DNA of 64,000 nt from Rhypophila decipiens (lineage: Eukaryota; Ascomycota; Sordariomycetes; Sordariales; Naviculisporaceae), in assembly GCA_033297075.1 (NCBI GenBank), contig MU858079.1, forward strand, positions 62,001 through 126,000. Direction: 5' to 3'. The number at the start of each line of letters is the position of its first letter. Within the stretch, counting starts at the first letter, position 1. This document shows, in pieces, positions 32,399-44,219 of the stretch. The notes beneath the pieces were generated by a model. It had not been told where the DNA came from, ran no database searches, and worked only from the letters and a program-made list of their open reading frames with translations. Position numbers and translations under genes: made by a program.

Positions 32399-33733
32399 CT
32401 AGACCCTCCCAACCTTGGGGAACATCTGCACGCAAACACCGCGGTTGATATCAGTCCCCAAATTGCTCGACATCCAAAGCTGCTGGCCGCACCACAATAT
32501 CTGGGTCCTCCCTGCAGCGTTCAGGGTCAGCTCGCCCGTCACCGAGTCGACGCATCCAGTGATGTAGGTAACGGCCTGACCGGCGTTTACCTGCGACCTC
32601 ACCGAGGTCTCGGTGTTGACCTGGGGCCAGTTACTACCCGATGACGCTGTCGACATGTATGCATAGTACTTGTAGGTGTATGGGGGCACGTTATATGCAA
32701 CGTTGAGCCGTCCCTCTTCGTCAAGGGCCCAGATGTACTTGTTTTGGAAAGATGCCGACGTTGAACTTGATGCAGCCTGCCACGTGATGCCGCCAGTTAG
32801 CCCGTTTAGCAGGTTAGCATATATATTCAGGGACGAGCTGCCGTATTGTGTCGCGTTGGCTTTAAAGGCACCAAGAAGTGCACCCTTCAGGCACACTGAG
32901 GCCGTTTGCGTGGACGTAGTTGATACGGTGCTCGTCAAAGAGACAGTCGTCGTCGTCGTGGATGCGATAGTGGCTGTGAGGAGGTCCACCTCGGTCGTGG
33001 TGTCCGTGATGGTATCGACGACAGGGACGGTGACGGTCTCGGTAACAACGGGTGCTGCCGAGAGAAGTGTAGATAGTACAGCAGAACCAGTTTCCGTGAC
33101 CGTGATGGTGGTGGGCTCAACCGAGGCAGCAACGACGGTGGTGGCGGTCACACCAGCACAAGAGCAGGCCCGTTTGTACTTGGCGAAGGACTGGCAGGCC
33201 TAAACAGCGTACGGAGGTATGGTTGGGTCAGCTTCCTCTTGGCGGACTTTGAGATCGACGGCATTTGTTTTGGTCTTGAACTCGGTCGCGGTTCTGGTCT
33301 CGGTGGCGGCTATGACCGTCTGAACGGCAGTAGAAAGGCTGATCTCGGTGGTAGCGGTTGATACGGTGCGGACAGTAACAAGGACGGTCTCGGTCGAGAC
33401 CGTGACAGTCTCAGACACAGTGACGAAAGGGGTCTCGACCTTGGTTGTATGCTCGATTGGGACTTCGGAAACGGTTTCGTATACGGTCCTGATTCACGGC
33501 GAACCACGCGTTTTAGTACAGATGAACTCCCTCGGAGTGATATGATACCGGAGCTCTGTGTCTTACAATGCATCGGGGGTAACGGTGACAGCCAAATACG
33601 AAGAACAATCCTCGAGACCATTGCGGTCCGAAACATCCTCGGCGACGATCTCGCGCAGGCAAAGGTTGCTCCTGCAACAGGCAGCGGCTGCCAGCCGGGC
33701 AAAGGCGAGCAGGAATGTCGGCGTGGGTCTCAT
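32399..33733 (-). CDS. Secreted Thr/Val-rich repeat protein
   Basis: Exons are 33733-33567, 33488-33248 and 33199-32399, with introns of 78 and 48 bp, giving 402 residues. The second intron uses a GTCCGC donor, weaker than its neighbours, but the CTGACC branch site, TTTAG acceptor and frame agree. The protein starts with a short signal peptide (MRPTPTFLLAFARLAAAAC). It continues with DCSSYLAVTVTP and long runs of TVT/TVS words (TETVTV, TVSTATTEI), then ACSCAGVTATT. The C-terminal 150 residues form a Gly/Tyr/Trp-bearing globular part. Thr-rich TVT stretches of this kind are O-mannosylated wall or surface proteins in many ascomycetes. The function of the terminal domain is not known. Confidence 0.75.
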
Positions 33734-34656
33734 ATTGAATACAGAGAGAGGTAAATGAGTGTCAGAAACAAAAGTGAAAACGAGTGGATGGGTGAAGGCC
33801 CCAAAGCTAACGTGAGTGTCACGATATTCCGAGAGAGAAGGACATGAAAATTAATGAGGACGAGAGAACTGCATCTTTGAGCGGCATTGCGGAGAATTCT
33901 TGATTTTCTAGCAATTTGGTCCTTGCTCCTAGCGGCTCCAGCTGCCGAGAAGCGAACATGGAGATTTGGAAACTGAGAGTTCTAGACCGTTGGAAGATTG
34001 ACCCACTCGAACTTCAGCTCATGCAAGCCAGGCGGCCTAACCGCATTCAACCTTCAAAGTTAAATTTCTAAACGCTGTGCCCGTGACCCCATGTACCTCA
34101 AAGGGGCAGCTGAACAGCTGAAACTAGATCGACGGCGAGAAAAAGCATCGAGCGCGATGCAGCATCTCGGCTTGTTGGAATAAACATAACATTGGTTGCG
34201 CCTTTGACCAGACTTGCCCTCAGTGATTGCAACTGAAGGCACCAACTCAGGACTAACAATCCCAATGATCATCTTGAAAAGCCCTCAGCAAAGAAAGACA
34301 AAGTTCGCAAGTTACTCGTACAACTTGACCAAACCCAAGGACATGGCTCTCTCCCAGTACCGGTATCCTGGTCCAGCGCTAAAAAAGAAAGCTAGGAGAC
34401 TCCTGCACGGTGTATGGCCTGCAGCAGCTCCAATAGCTTGTCTTGGCAAGGCAAAGGGGCTTGTGGGAAATGACATGCGGCTCTGCTGTTGGCAGTTTGG
34501 CAATATCTGCCAGGATAAATTATAAGAACCGCTGTTTATTACCCCCCTGATTCCAAGATTCCAAGACAACCCAAGAAAGATTGTCTCGTTAGCCACAGAT
34601 CTGCCCAGCTTTCCACTTTCCACTGCCAGTCTCCGCCTCCCAAAACTGCCGCCGAC
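33734..34656. other. Intergenic, divergent promoters
   Basis: No gene is seen. It lies between the starts of two genes for secreted proteins, so it would hold both promoters. Confidence 0.5.
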
Positions 34657-35365
34657 ATGATGAAGCTACTTGGCATTGCAGTGATGCTACCTTCGGCCCT
34701 TGCGGCCAACCTGATCTGGGGTTCGTACCCGTCCAACCCCCAATGCAGCAACTGCCTCGACGAGACCTTTGCCTCGTGCGAGGGCGACTACGAGAGCCCC
34801 GGTTACGCCCGATGCATGTGTGCCGGTGTGGGCTCGACGAACATGGTGTCCTGCGTCAGCGTCTGTACCGCGGTGGACCAGGACTCGCTGGGTATTTCGT
34901 GGGGTGACAACGTCGCCTCGGGCTGGTACACGTATTGCATCATGTTTGACGAGTTCAAAAGTCTGTGTGGAGAAGCACAGCAATATGTCACGCCGGAGCT
35001 GTGGGCCGACCCTGCAAGATGCGGCAATGTTGATCTCTTGGAAGGAGATTCCGAGACTCCGAGTCAGACAACAGGAGGGTTGGATGTTCCCGAGTAAGTT
35101 CCGTGAAGAAGGCATCATGACGGCTGGCTGGGGCTAATTGATGCATGTCGACAGGCCCACAAGCCCGCCCACTCAACAGACAGATGGGTCAGGAAACTCG
35201 ATGCCTACTCCGACAAGAGGACCGTCCAATACTGAAACTACGACTGGTACCGCTGCTGCCGGACGTACAACATCGTCCAGCGCTGCCGGGACTACTGTCG
35301 ATGTTCTGCCAGCAATGGGAATGGTCCTCGGGCTTGCTGTTCAAGTGATGGGTATGAATTGGTAG
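34657..35365 (+). CDS. Cys-rich secreted protein, probably GPI-anchored
   Basis: Exon 1 is 34657-35093, the intron 35094-35154 (61 bp) and exon 2 35155-35365, giving 215 residues. A signal peptide (MMKLLGIAVMLPSALA) is followed by an N-terminal domain with about ten Cys: CSNCLDETFASCEGDY, ARCMCAG, VSCVSVC, then YCIMF and SLC and CGNVD. The spacing recalls, but does not match, CFEM. A Ser/Thr/Pro-rich stalk follows. The end is a small-residue site (SSSAAGTT) and a hydrophobic tail, the pattern for GPI attachment to the plasma membrane or wall. Its role is unknown. Confidence 0.75.
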
Positions 35366-35454
35366 CTCGTATGAAGGATCATGTGGGCAGCTTGGGGCCG
35401 AATAGATGTGAAAGAGGGATAATGAATACATTTTATAACACATTTTCGTGGTCC

Positions 35455-36771
35455 TCAGTCAACCTCGTCTTCAACATCCCCTTCGTCTCCCTCGTCTTCA
35501 GTCTTGGACGGTAGAGCTGGGCACCGTTTTTCGTAGTAGATGATGCTCCCTGGGGGTATGGCAGACTCGGGAACCTTTTCGCCCACCGAATTGTAAAACC
35601 ACGGCTCGCCATTCTCCAGTTCATCATCATCATCAGAGTCGCCAGGCAGCTTCTTTGTAGCCTTGTGTTGAAGCTCGTCATCAGTCGAACTCTCTTCATC
35701 GTCTCGGGGGTCAAACCCATCACCACTGGTCTCTGAAACAGTCAGATAGCCTGCCCATCCATGGAACCGATCCCAGTCGTCCTGGTCATAGTCCTCCCCT
35801 TCGATATGATCAGCTGATGCATATTCCCGAAGCCGCTCAAGAGCATCCTGATCATCGAACAGCGTGAACTGAACCATGGGCCATATGTCCATGCCTGCGT
35901 CCCGGGCTACTTTGAGGTAATTGTTGTCGAGGTATTCCTGAGGCCACATCTCGTATCTGTCCTCGTTGCCACTAATGGCGATAGTATCCAAAGGAAGTTG
36001 AGTGGAGGCATACTCTCGGCCGCGCTGGGTAGTGAGGTCGGGCCAGGCCCAGTGGCGTCTCAGGTAATCCTTCCCGGCTATCGAGTTGTTTTCTACCTCC
36101 CATTGGCAGAAGTTGGCCATGTCAGAAACACACCACTTGAGCTCGCGGATATCGATTCCGGAATACTCCATGCACACAAACGTGCGCTTTAAGTTGGGAA
36201 AGGCACACAATATTTCCTTCAAAGGCGGACGGTAATCGGAAAATAGGTCGTAGTCGAAAGCCAGGTTGTGAATCTGATCGCTCACGCCCTCCAGAAGTTG
36301 GCATGGATTCTTGTCGTCGACATCAAGACCTGCGCATGCACCCGTGTGGATGAAGACGACATCGTTCGTCTTGTTGAAAGGAAGCTCGTAACCTTGCCGA
36401 GGTCCAAACGGCAGGGTGTCTGGCAATATCCTTTGGGCAAAGTAACGGCTCTCGCGATGCACCGCCATGACGATGCGCAGCTCTCGTGTTTGCGCTTCAA
36501 GATTGTCCGTGTCTCTAAATTCAGCTGTCTGGCGGCCGCCGAAGGACGATATTTTGCCCGGCCAGTAGCTCAACTCGTACACTCGTGATCTTGCGGCAAG
36601 AGCAGGACAAAAGAACTCCCACACACAATGGCGGAGTTCAATGGGAAGCCGGCTGAACTGGGGAAAGGCGATGTTTTGTTGGAGCCGGAAGAAATCGAAC
36701 ATGTGGTGCGTCTTTTCGCGCAGCCATGGATATTCCAGGTTATCCCAGTACGGGCTATAATGATGCGGCAT
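35455..36771 (-). CDS. 2EXR-domain protein of unknown function
   Basis: A 438-residue single-exon gene, 89 bp tail-to-tail from the GPI protein gene. The N-terminal quarter carries FPQFSRLPIELRHCVWEFF, the F-x-x-LP-x-ELR-x-x-IW pattern of the fungal 2EXR domain, followed by ELRIVMAVHRESRYFA. The middle part (PFNKTNDVVFIHTG, then FPNLKRTFVCMEY) matches the usual body of these proteins. The C-terminus is acidic (DDEESSTDDEL) and ends with a very acidic tail. These proteins are greatly expanded in filamentous ascomycetes; no function is established that I know of. The domain start looks F-box-like, so protein recruitment is possible. Confidence 0.75.
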   Translation of the reverse strand: MPHHYSPYWDNLEYPWLREKTHHMFDFFRLQQNIAFPQFSRLPIELRHCVWEFFCPALAARSRVYELSYWPGKISSFGGRQTAEFRDTDNLEAQTRELRIVMAVHRESRYFAQRILPDTLPFGPRQGYELPFNKTNDVVFIHTGACAGLDVDDKNPCQLLEGVSDQIHNLAFDYDLFSDYRPPLKEILCAFPNLKRTFVCMEYSGIDIRELKWCVSDMANFCQWEVENNSIAGKDYLRRHWAWPDLTTQRGREYASTQLPLDTIAISGNEDRYEMWPQEYLDNNYLKVARDAGMDIWPMVQFTLFDDQDALERLREYASADHIEGEDYDQDDWDRFHGWAGYLTVSETSGDGFDPRDDEESSTDDELQHKATKKLPGDSDDDDELENGEPWFYNSVGEKVPESAIPPGSIIYYEKRCPALPSKTEDEGDEGDVEDEVD

Positions 36772-37704
36772 GGTCCCTTTCTTGTGCTAGTTGCGCGTCG
36801 TCGTTGTGGATTGGGATCAGGATGGAGATCCAGACGCGTTGAGAAAACATGGTGGTGCCAAGACCTTTTTTCTTTGCTTTTGCCGAGGTCGACGCTAGCC
36901 CCGAAATAAGCAAGGTTGGTCGCACTAACAGCTGCACATACTAAAGGCACCGGACACTGTTAGTGCTATTCCATCGAGCACATATCGAGGCCACTTGCGC
37001 TTCCATACTCGCTGGATGGCTAGTCGGAGGATTTCAGAACGATATTCTCAATCTTCTTTCCTCATATTGGTGTACTGCTTCCGTGCCGGGAATTTGAAAG
37101 TGGCTTTGCTCATCATCGGGGCGTCTCAAAATTCTCCGTGCTTCCATCCTTCTCTTTATATACTCGTTGTAAACTTGTAATATAAGGGAGCAAGGTCGCA
37201 GGGACCTGTTTATCGCCATTATTTAGGGTTATCGGGTATGGGCAATGTGTATTCTTCTCCTGTAAATGACATCATACATTCTGTCACACTAGGGAAAGCA
37301 CACCAAGCGCCGGTAAATTCGTCATGCCGAAGCGTTTTGAAGTTCTAATTTTCAGTACTGGACACGTGGAACATTGTTACGTTTGGCAATATCAACAAGT
37401 CGGATATTGGGCCGATGAGCTGTTCTGTACCGAATGGCAAGAGGCCCTTGGTCCGGCAGTGCAAATAGCCTATATCCGGTGCGGCGACACGTCTCTATCC
37501 GGAACCCACGGTACTTGTATGTTGCGATGCTAGTTATGGTCACGGCCACATGTCCAAAGTTGACACGATGTATGAAACCGAGTTTGACATACTTATATTG
37601 ATCTCTGGTGATTCTCGGTTGTCACTAGAACCAACCCTCGCCATCTCCTTTCATATTGCTACATCTCAGACATTGCTCAAGACTCTCAAACCTGCCGTCC
37701 GAGA
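36772..37704. other. Intergenic
   Basis: I see no gene. The interval lies between two divergent genes. Confidence 0.5.
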
Positions 37705-38631
37705 ATGAAATCTCATCTCGCAACTCTCGTCTTATCCTACCTTCCCGCCGTCCTGGCCGGCTACAACTGGGACATCATCGACCACGGAGTGGTTGAGACG
37801 TTCAAATGGTCACGCCCGTTTCCCGATGACGGCTCCGACCCGGGCGGCTTCCACCTCAATTGCCGCGAGAAGCGCACTCTACACGCCAAAATGTACAAGC
37901 TAAAGGATCTGCACGATGAGCCCCCTCTTGGCCTGAAACCATGGGCCCACGCCATTCAGGACTTTCTCAGCCATCGAGACTACCCAGGGTCTTGGGACGG
38001 CGTGGATCACAAAGATCAAGATCGCGAGATCGTGGTCATGGAGTACAAAGATGTGCCTGCACCGGTGAGGCATTGGATCGAGCAGCAGCAGCTGGACGAG
38101 GACCAGTCCAACCCGAACAAGTGGTTATACGGCGTGTTCGAAAAGCCAAAGGGCGAGGGAGATGTCATCACTGCGACGGCGCCTCCGCATGGACAGACCA
38201 CAATGACAGTGAATGAGCACGGCCACGAGGTTCAAAAGGTGGTGGAAATCTCGGACAAGGACAAGATCGTCGTGTTTCCTGGATCATCCGTCTACGAGAT
38301 TGCGCCTCTATGGGTAGCCCACAGCAGCAGCTGTGATCGCGACTTTCTCGACCTGTCCAAGTACAAGCACCAAGCAATCGACCACTGTGTCATTGCGTGG
38401 GTGACGGACCACACCAAGCCTCACAGGGATCTCAACAGGCGAGATATGCGTTTTGATGTCGAGGCCATGTTGGTGACCGAGACTGACGAGGGCAAATACT
38501 CTCGCCAGATGTGGGAGAAGATGCACCGCGCCGTGAAGCGCAATCAGAGGAGGATGGACAAGGAAGACCGCCTCAGGATTAAGAGGGAGATGGAAATGGA
38601 ACAGTCCGGACATATTCGAGACGAACTATGA
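37705..38631 (+). CDS. Secreted protein of unknown function, 308 residues
   Basis: A single exon starts with a clear signal peptide (MKSHLATLVLSYLPAVLAG). The mature part opens YNWDIIDHGVVETFKWSRPF, carries GFHLNCREKRTLHAKMY with the first of few Cys, and includes EIAPLWVAHSSSCDRDFLDL. It ends with a strongly charged helical stretch rich in Lys, Arg and Glu (KRNQRRMDKEDRLRIKREME). I recognise no enzyme motif. It ends 95 bp from the convergent MFS gene. Confidence 0.75.
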   Translation: MKSHLATLVLSYLPAVLAGYNWDIIDHGVVETFKWSRPFPDDGSDPGGFHLNCREKRTLHAKMYKLKDLHDEPPLGLKPWAHAIQDFLSHRDYPGSWDGVDHKDQDREIVVMEYKDVPAPVRHWIEQQQLDEDQSNPNKWLYGVFEKPKGEGDVITATAPPHGQTTMTVNEHGHEVQKVVEISDKDKIVVFPGSSVYEIAPLWVAHSSSCDRDFLDLSKYKHQAIDHCVIAWVTDHTKPHRDLNRRDMRFDVEAMLVTETDEGKYSRQMWEKMHRAVKRNQRRMDKEDRLRIKREMEMEQSGHIRDEL

Positions 38632-38726
38632 TGGCAGGCCTACGGGACTGGACTTTGCATCAGCGCTATGTAACTAATCATTCAAGGGTATATTATATAA
38701 CAACTATTTACTGAAGAATACCACTC

Positions 38727-40457
38727 TCACTTCGGCCCAGGGTGGAGCTGTGATGCTGCTTCCTGCGCCCTCGCCCGTTGCAATTGCTCTCTCTCTTCCA
38801 CGGTCAGCTCGCTCTCTGCTTTGCCGAGTTTGATGGTGGAAAATATCGCCAGAGTCACCACCGCACATGCTGTTGCAAGCCAGAAGGCGATGCTAAAGTC
38901 CCTCTCTCCGGTGCGTTTCTTGTTCTCGGCAACGGCAAGGTCGGCCAGACCAAGGAAGAAGCTGATGCCAAGGAACAGCAAGCTGTAGACCAAACCACCA
39001 GCCAGTCCCTGTCGGTTCTTTGGCAAGTTGGTGGTGATGAAAATGTTGGTCACCAGAAAACAAATGTCGACGCCAATCGTGGCGCAAAGCATGGCAGGGA
39101 ACACAAAGGCCCAGTACGTGGCTTCTGGGCGGATGACGGCAAAGAGCAAGACGCTCAGAATGCTGCCTACTCCGGATATGATGAGAAGAATGCGTCCTGG
39201 GAGTAGGTGCAGCGTGAACCCCCCAATTGTTGCTAGGACAATGCCACCAGCGGCCATGGGAACGAACCACACGGCCGTGATGAGTGGTGTCTTGCCGGCA
39301 ACTTCGGCGATGCTAGTTCATTGTTAGCCATGGTTTTAAACCTTTGCATGTGGGGAATAAACTTACTGCAAGCTGGAATAAAGAAGGTAGATACCAAAGA
39401 CACCATATCCAAAGAACAAGGCGACCGTCAGCCTTCCCATGTACTTGGGTTTGAAGAGATCAAAGGGCAGCAACGGCTGCTTGGCCACCCAGCCCTCAAT
39501 GTAAACTGCCGCCCCCAGAAAGCCCAGGCCAACAATCAGGGTGACAATTATGTACGGTGTCTTCCAGCCATCCGGAGCGTGGGTCCCATCCGTGATGGCA
39601 TAGGTGAGAAGAACCAGGGCTGGGACAATGGTCGCCATGCCCCACCAATCCATAACGACATGCTGAGTCTCGTTCTTCTTCTGAGCCTCTTTGAAATCAT
39701 TGGGCATGGCGAAAAAGGACATGGGACAAGCAACCAGCAAGACGATGGCGCCCAGGAAAAAGTACCAACGCCAAGTCATGTACTGGCCGGCAATGCCGCT
39801 CATGATGATGCCAAAGAAAAAGCCCAGGGGTGCAATGGCACTGTAGAGGCTGAAGACCATGTTCTTCCGGGGACCAGGACGGTAAATCTTGCCAATGAGC
39901 ATCACACCGGTGGGCAAGAAGGCGGCAGGTCCAAGGCCTGCGATGGCCCGGGTTGCGATCAGCATCTTGAGATTGGTGCTAAAGCCCGCAACCAGGCACC
40001 AGACAAAGGTCCAGACCATGCCAAAGTTGAAGATGGCATATCCGCCGTAGATGTCGGCGAGACGCCCGGACGGCAGGAGGAAGGCACCAATGACGAGAGA
40101 GAACACGCTCGCTGGCCATGTCAGCTGGGCAGACGGGATGTCGAGGACATGTGCCAACTCGGGTAGTATGATGTTGAAGCCAGAGACAAAGTATTCCTGC
40201 ATCCATGTCCCCATCTTGTGTCAGCAGCTGGGAACATATTGGGCTTTTGTTGACCTCAAAAAGGGGCAACTTACCGACATCAGCATGGAGATTAGTAATG
40301 CGCAGCAAAACATGAATTCTTGAAACCAGTTGGAAAATGTAGGTGGCCTCTCACGGCCAAGCCTCTCCAAGTCATATTCTTCTGGGGACTGTGTATGTGA
40401 AGTGTCCGTCATGACGCCCACCGAGCCATCAGACTCGGGGTCTTTTTCCCTATGCAT
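38727..40457 (-). CDS. MFS transporter of the DHA2 (ATR1-like) group
   Basis: Exons are 40457-40275, 40196-39367 and 39312-38727, with introns of 78 and 54 bp, giving 532 residues. After a polar N-terminus come many hydrophobic helices, probably 14. The motif-A region is GRLADIYGGYAIFNFGMVWT. The antiporter-type motif C lies in YSAIAPLGFFFGIIMSGIAG, after RAIAGLGPAAFLPTGVMLIG. Proteins of this group in yeasts and moulds export drugs, aminotriazole or borate in exchange for protons at the plasma membrane. The rightward Zn2Cys6 gene at 41320 is divergent from it and could regulate it (inference). Confidence 0.85.
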
Positions 40458-41319
40458 GTTGAAATGAAGTTGTGACGTAAATGGTGAATGAATATCCGGG
40501 AAACTAATAGGGATGTTGGGGAAATAAGGTTGAGTTCAGAGATCAAAGTTAAGAATATACTTAAGAATGGTTTCTCGTTCAACTGGCCGACCAGCTGATC
40601 ATGGGCATGGCACAATATTTTAATATTTGATGTTGATGAACAACTCCACCGCTAATTCAGGAATTTTTCTCTCTCTTGTTAGCTTCCAAGACCTGGGATG
40701 GCGACGATGACTAAAAGAATCTTTGATGTCAGAGGGCCCCATCCTGGATTGCCCCAGAACCGATGCACACACTGCACGTTTTCCGCCATTCTTGCTCTAG
40801 CCCGTAGCTTAAATTCTTGCGATCCACTGCAGGAGTGGCAACCGACTTTTTCGCAGTGCCAGTCCCTAGCATATGAGTCTGCGGACGGCATGCGTGTTGT
40901 GTTGTTTGGTTTCCCTTTCGGGGCATCTCAGCACTCTTCAAGTCCGACTCACACGAAAACTCGCATTTTGGACTCTTTGTAAGCGGTTGCTGGCAGAGGT
41001 AAAGGGCGTCATCTTGCCTCCGGAGCTTCCCAGGTGTGTCAAAGGTACGTATCCAGCGCTAATGCACGATTTGTGGTCCCTATTCCCTTCCGGGCCTGGC
41101 GCCATCCGTCATCTCTTGGCGCTTCCATCTTCCGATTCACAGCCAAAGCCAAGTCGTGTTCTAGCGTCGATTCACCCCGAGACCCCGTCCTCCGTTCCAA
41201 ACACATGCATCATCCCATGTTTCGTGATGTTGTTTTGCATTTCTCTTGTCTTCCATGACTAGCCACCAGCCGCACTTGGGTCGAACCTCTTTTACTCGTC
41301 TTCTTCGGAGCAACTCTCA
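40458..41319. other. Divergent promoter interval between MFS and Zn2Cys6 genes
   Basis: No gene is seen. Its length of 862 bp would suit a shared regulatory region. Confidence 0.5.
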
Positions 41320-42918
41320 ATGAGCTCTGCCTCCAACCTGGGACGAGCGACTTTCCCCACCAAGCCCTGCTACAACTGTCGACGGCGGCGGCGGCGCTGC
41401 GACAAGTCACAGCCATCCTGCCACCGATGTTCGCGCGACGGTGAGGAATGTCTTGGCTACGGTCGTGTTCTTCGCTGGGTCGATCCCCCCACAGCCGCGG
41501 CCACTGCCGCTGCCGGCAATTTACGTCGCCTGTCATCCCAGGAACATGGGGGTCCCTGTGATGCTGGTAGTGGTGGCCCTGACGCGGCTATCCGTGCTAC
41601 CGCGCTTATCAGACCTGCGCTGGTGGACCCGTTGCTCAGTAACTTGAGCATTGATTCTCGATACTACATTCATCACTGTAAGTCTCCTTTCTTATTGACT
41701 CACCGAGCATGACCCTAAGCTGATGCCGTACCTCCACCTCAAGTCTCCAATGTTGTCTGTCGTGACCTCGTATCCATCGACCAACAGGACCGTAACCCTT
41801 TCCGGAGTCTGGTCTTGCTGGTCGAAGAACATGACTTCCTCCAAGCCATAGTGCTGGCCACATCGGCCATGCATCTGGCTGTCCTCTACCGCCATCAAGG
41901 CAGGTCATCGCGGGGCGCACTGGTCGACGCCCTTTCATCCAAAGCCAGAGCCATCTCTCTGCTGCGGGCAGCGCTGGAGCAGCAACCCCTCGTCCACAAG
42001 GAGATCCTTCTGGCCGCCATGGTCTTCTTCATCAATCTCGACCTGATTGACTCGGGCAGAGGCGGGTGGAAGACGCACATGCAAGCAGCTGGTTCCCTGA
42101 TCTCGTCCTTCCAGACGGCAGAGCAGCAGATAGACTGGACCTTGGCTCCCATGGCGGACGCGATAGCTGCTGATTGTCTCACATACCGAATCCTCGGCTC
42201 GACTATCAGCTCATATGAGCCTGATCCTGCCGGTTCTGGCCTGCTTCAAGTCGACCAAGATGCCGCCGTCTTTTCCATCCTGAGCCGGAACGAAGCCCAC
42301 AGCTATCATTGCTGCCCTCCTCTCATTCTCCAAATCATCATGTCGGCAAGCCGCTTGTTTGGGCCCGAGTTTTCGGCTGCAGATGGGCAAGCTCGGCTTT
42401 CGGCCGCCCAGTCCCTTCTCTTGCAAGCGAGGGAGTATGATGTTGAGGAATGGGTCTACAACATCAGCGGTCTCGCACCACATGATGACCTTCCCACCCG
42501 CGTCAAATTGGCATCAGCCCATCGGGCGGCTTGCTGCTTATACATCGTCCTAGCTGTGTCCAACGATGATGAGGGTCTCCCAGACATGCCCGATACCAGG
42601 CCAGACGGGCTTGCTGTCGAGATATACAACAGCTTGGCCTCTGTCCCGATAGACCATGTCCTGTTGAAAGGCATGGTATGGCCGACCTTCATGGCTGGGG
42701 CCCAGACTGATGATGCGTCTCTGAGAAAGTGGCTGCTGGAACGTCTTCGCGCCATTCTGGGGCTGAAGCTCTTGGTGTGCCCGTGGGGGTATGTGAGCAC
42801 GGCTATCGAGATGCTCGATGATATATGGACCCGGCGGGAGAGAGTCCCCAAGAGCCAGCGGATGCTGAACTGGTTGCAAGAGTTGAAGGGTGTTAGAAAC
42901 GGTTGTCTGATTGTGTAA
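41320..42918 (+). CDS. Zn2Cys6 transcription factor with fungal-specific domain
   Basis: Exon 1 is 41320-41677, the intron 41678-41743 (66 bp) and exon 2 41744-42918, giving 510 residues. The zinc cluster starts at residue 17, CYNCRRRRRRCDKSQPSC then HRCSRDGEEC, with spacing CX2CX6CX5CX2CX6C. The intron joint restores YYIHHFSNVVCRDLVSIDQ, then NPFRSLVLLVEEHDFLQAI, the usual opening of the Fungal_trans_2 (DUF3468) region. The rest is helical. It is a nuclear DNA-binding regulator, with unknown targets. The closest candidate is the divergent MFS exporter gene. Confidence 0.85.
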
Positions 42919-43039
42919 CCTGAACCTAGAGTCCTGTGACTAGTAATGGTGTCGCCGGGCCTTGGTCATCCATTATTAGGAGACCCAGGGGAGACAGTCT
43001 AACGCCTGAAAGAGACCAGGAGGGAAAAAAAAGAAATTA

Positions 43040-43175
43040 ATAAAAAAGATTTGACACCATGATGATTCGAACTCACGACTTCGAGTAGAGGAGACAAGTC
43101 CGGACGCGGTCCAAAGCAAACCTAATGGACAGCACAAGAAGTGAGACGATTTCCAATTGCGCCAAGTGAGCCTGG
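43040..43175 (-). ncRNA. tRNA-derived element with intact A box, B box and T-rich end
   Basis: On the minus strand there is a perfect A-box word TGGCGCAATTGG (43164-43153) and a B-box word GTTCGAATC (43072-43064), 80 bases apart, then a run of six T at 43046-43041 that would end pol III transcription. The D and T stems pair poorly and the acceptor stem does not close, so this is a tRNA pseudogene or a short SINE rather than a working tRNA. The 28 bases 43052-43079 recur exactly at 43257-43284. Confidence 0.5.
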
Positions 43176-43256
43176 TGCTGGTGTTGAAAAACATCGCCCT
43201 TCTTCAGCTTGATATACCTGTGAAGGCTTTCTAAGAAAAAGGGTAACCAAAAGAAA

Positions 43257-43284
43257 TGACACCATGATGATTCGAACTCACGAC
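43257..43284 (-). repeat. Second copy of the tRNA 3'-end-like 28-mer
   Basis: This is identical to 43052-43079 in the same orientation. Minus-strand bases before it (ATCTCAGGGTCGTGAG) look like the anticodon-arm to T-arm junction of a tRNA. No matching A box is seen, so this copy seems 5'-truncated. Confidence 0.65.
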
Positions 43285-44219
43285 CCTGAGATCATGTTTA
43301 TCGACTGTCCCCAAATAGCCGGAATAACATTTTAGCGACACATGATAGAAACTTTGTAATGTGGTTCTTATCAAGCCAATCGAGTGCAGGCACGGAACGA
43401 GCACAACAGCCCCGATGCGCGGTATATGTCGGTAAATCAACCTCACAGCAACATCTTACTCATTGAAGCACCCCGAGTACTTTCCACGATTGCCTCACTT
43501 TTCTTTGTCCCGGGACCACCCCCACGCTGTCATTGGGCTCCGAAGCCCCTCATGTTCAACTGTGATACGCTACCCAAGGCCAAGAAGGTCGCTGCAGCTG
43601 TCCAGATGTGACTTGGGGTAATGCAGACTCGTCGTTCTACACGGCCTTGGATTCGCGAGAGCCATACCGGTGTTCCATTATATTCCACACATCCAATGGC
43701 CAAGTAGCACTCATCTGCAAAACCGTCCTGTCCAGTTCGACCACCACTGTATGCTGCAGCATGCCTGCTCGTGCAGGCCCCTCACTCTCCAATGAAGCCA
43801 ACTGGGACATGCGAACTGAACTCCACCAGCGAATTTTTCGTCGGCACCGGCGAGGTCGCACGTTTTTTATTAACCATCCTCCCTGCTATGATCCAATCCC
43901 ATCGCTTGATTGCTCTCCCGGGCCGACAGCCTTACAACCCCCGATCTAGGTATCCCATTCAAACATTGCACATGTGAGATGTTGGAACGGGAAGGAAATG
44001 CGCCTGGCGCTTGATGAGTGATAAATCCGCGTTTACCCTGGGGTCATGAGACTCATGACCCCGAGCTCTCTTCCCCACAGCAGCACTTTCATTGCTTGAC
44101 TTTTGTTCTGTGGTACAGAAAACATTGGACGCATCATCTTATCATGCCAGATCCGCCATTCGACAAATACAGACCTTTGTTTCGATTGTTGAATTGGATC
44201 CAGTTCTTGGCAGAGATAC

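Larger units (their letters stand above)
42919..44219. other. Gene-free region holding tRNA-derived repeats
   Basis: Apart from the two tRNA-like copies at 43040-43175 and 43257-43284, there are only short overlapping frames without coding character. Confidence 0.5.

Noticed and set aside
39321..40166. 281-codon rightward open frame across the MFS gene
   Set aside because: Antisense shadow of the transporter helices; it also spans the transporter's splice sites.
43384..43949. Two overlapping small rightward frames
   Set aside because: Mixed composition, no domain, and located in the tRNA-derived repeat flank.
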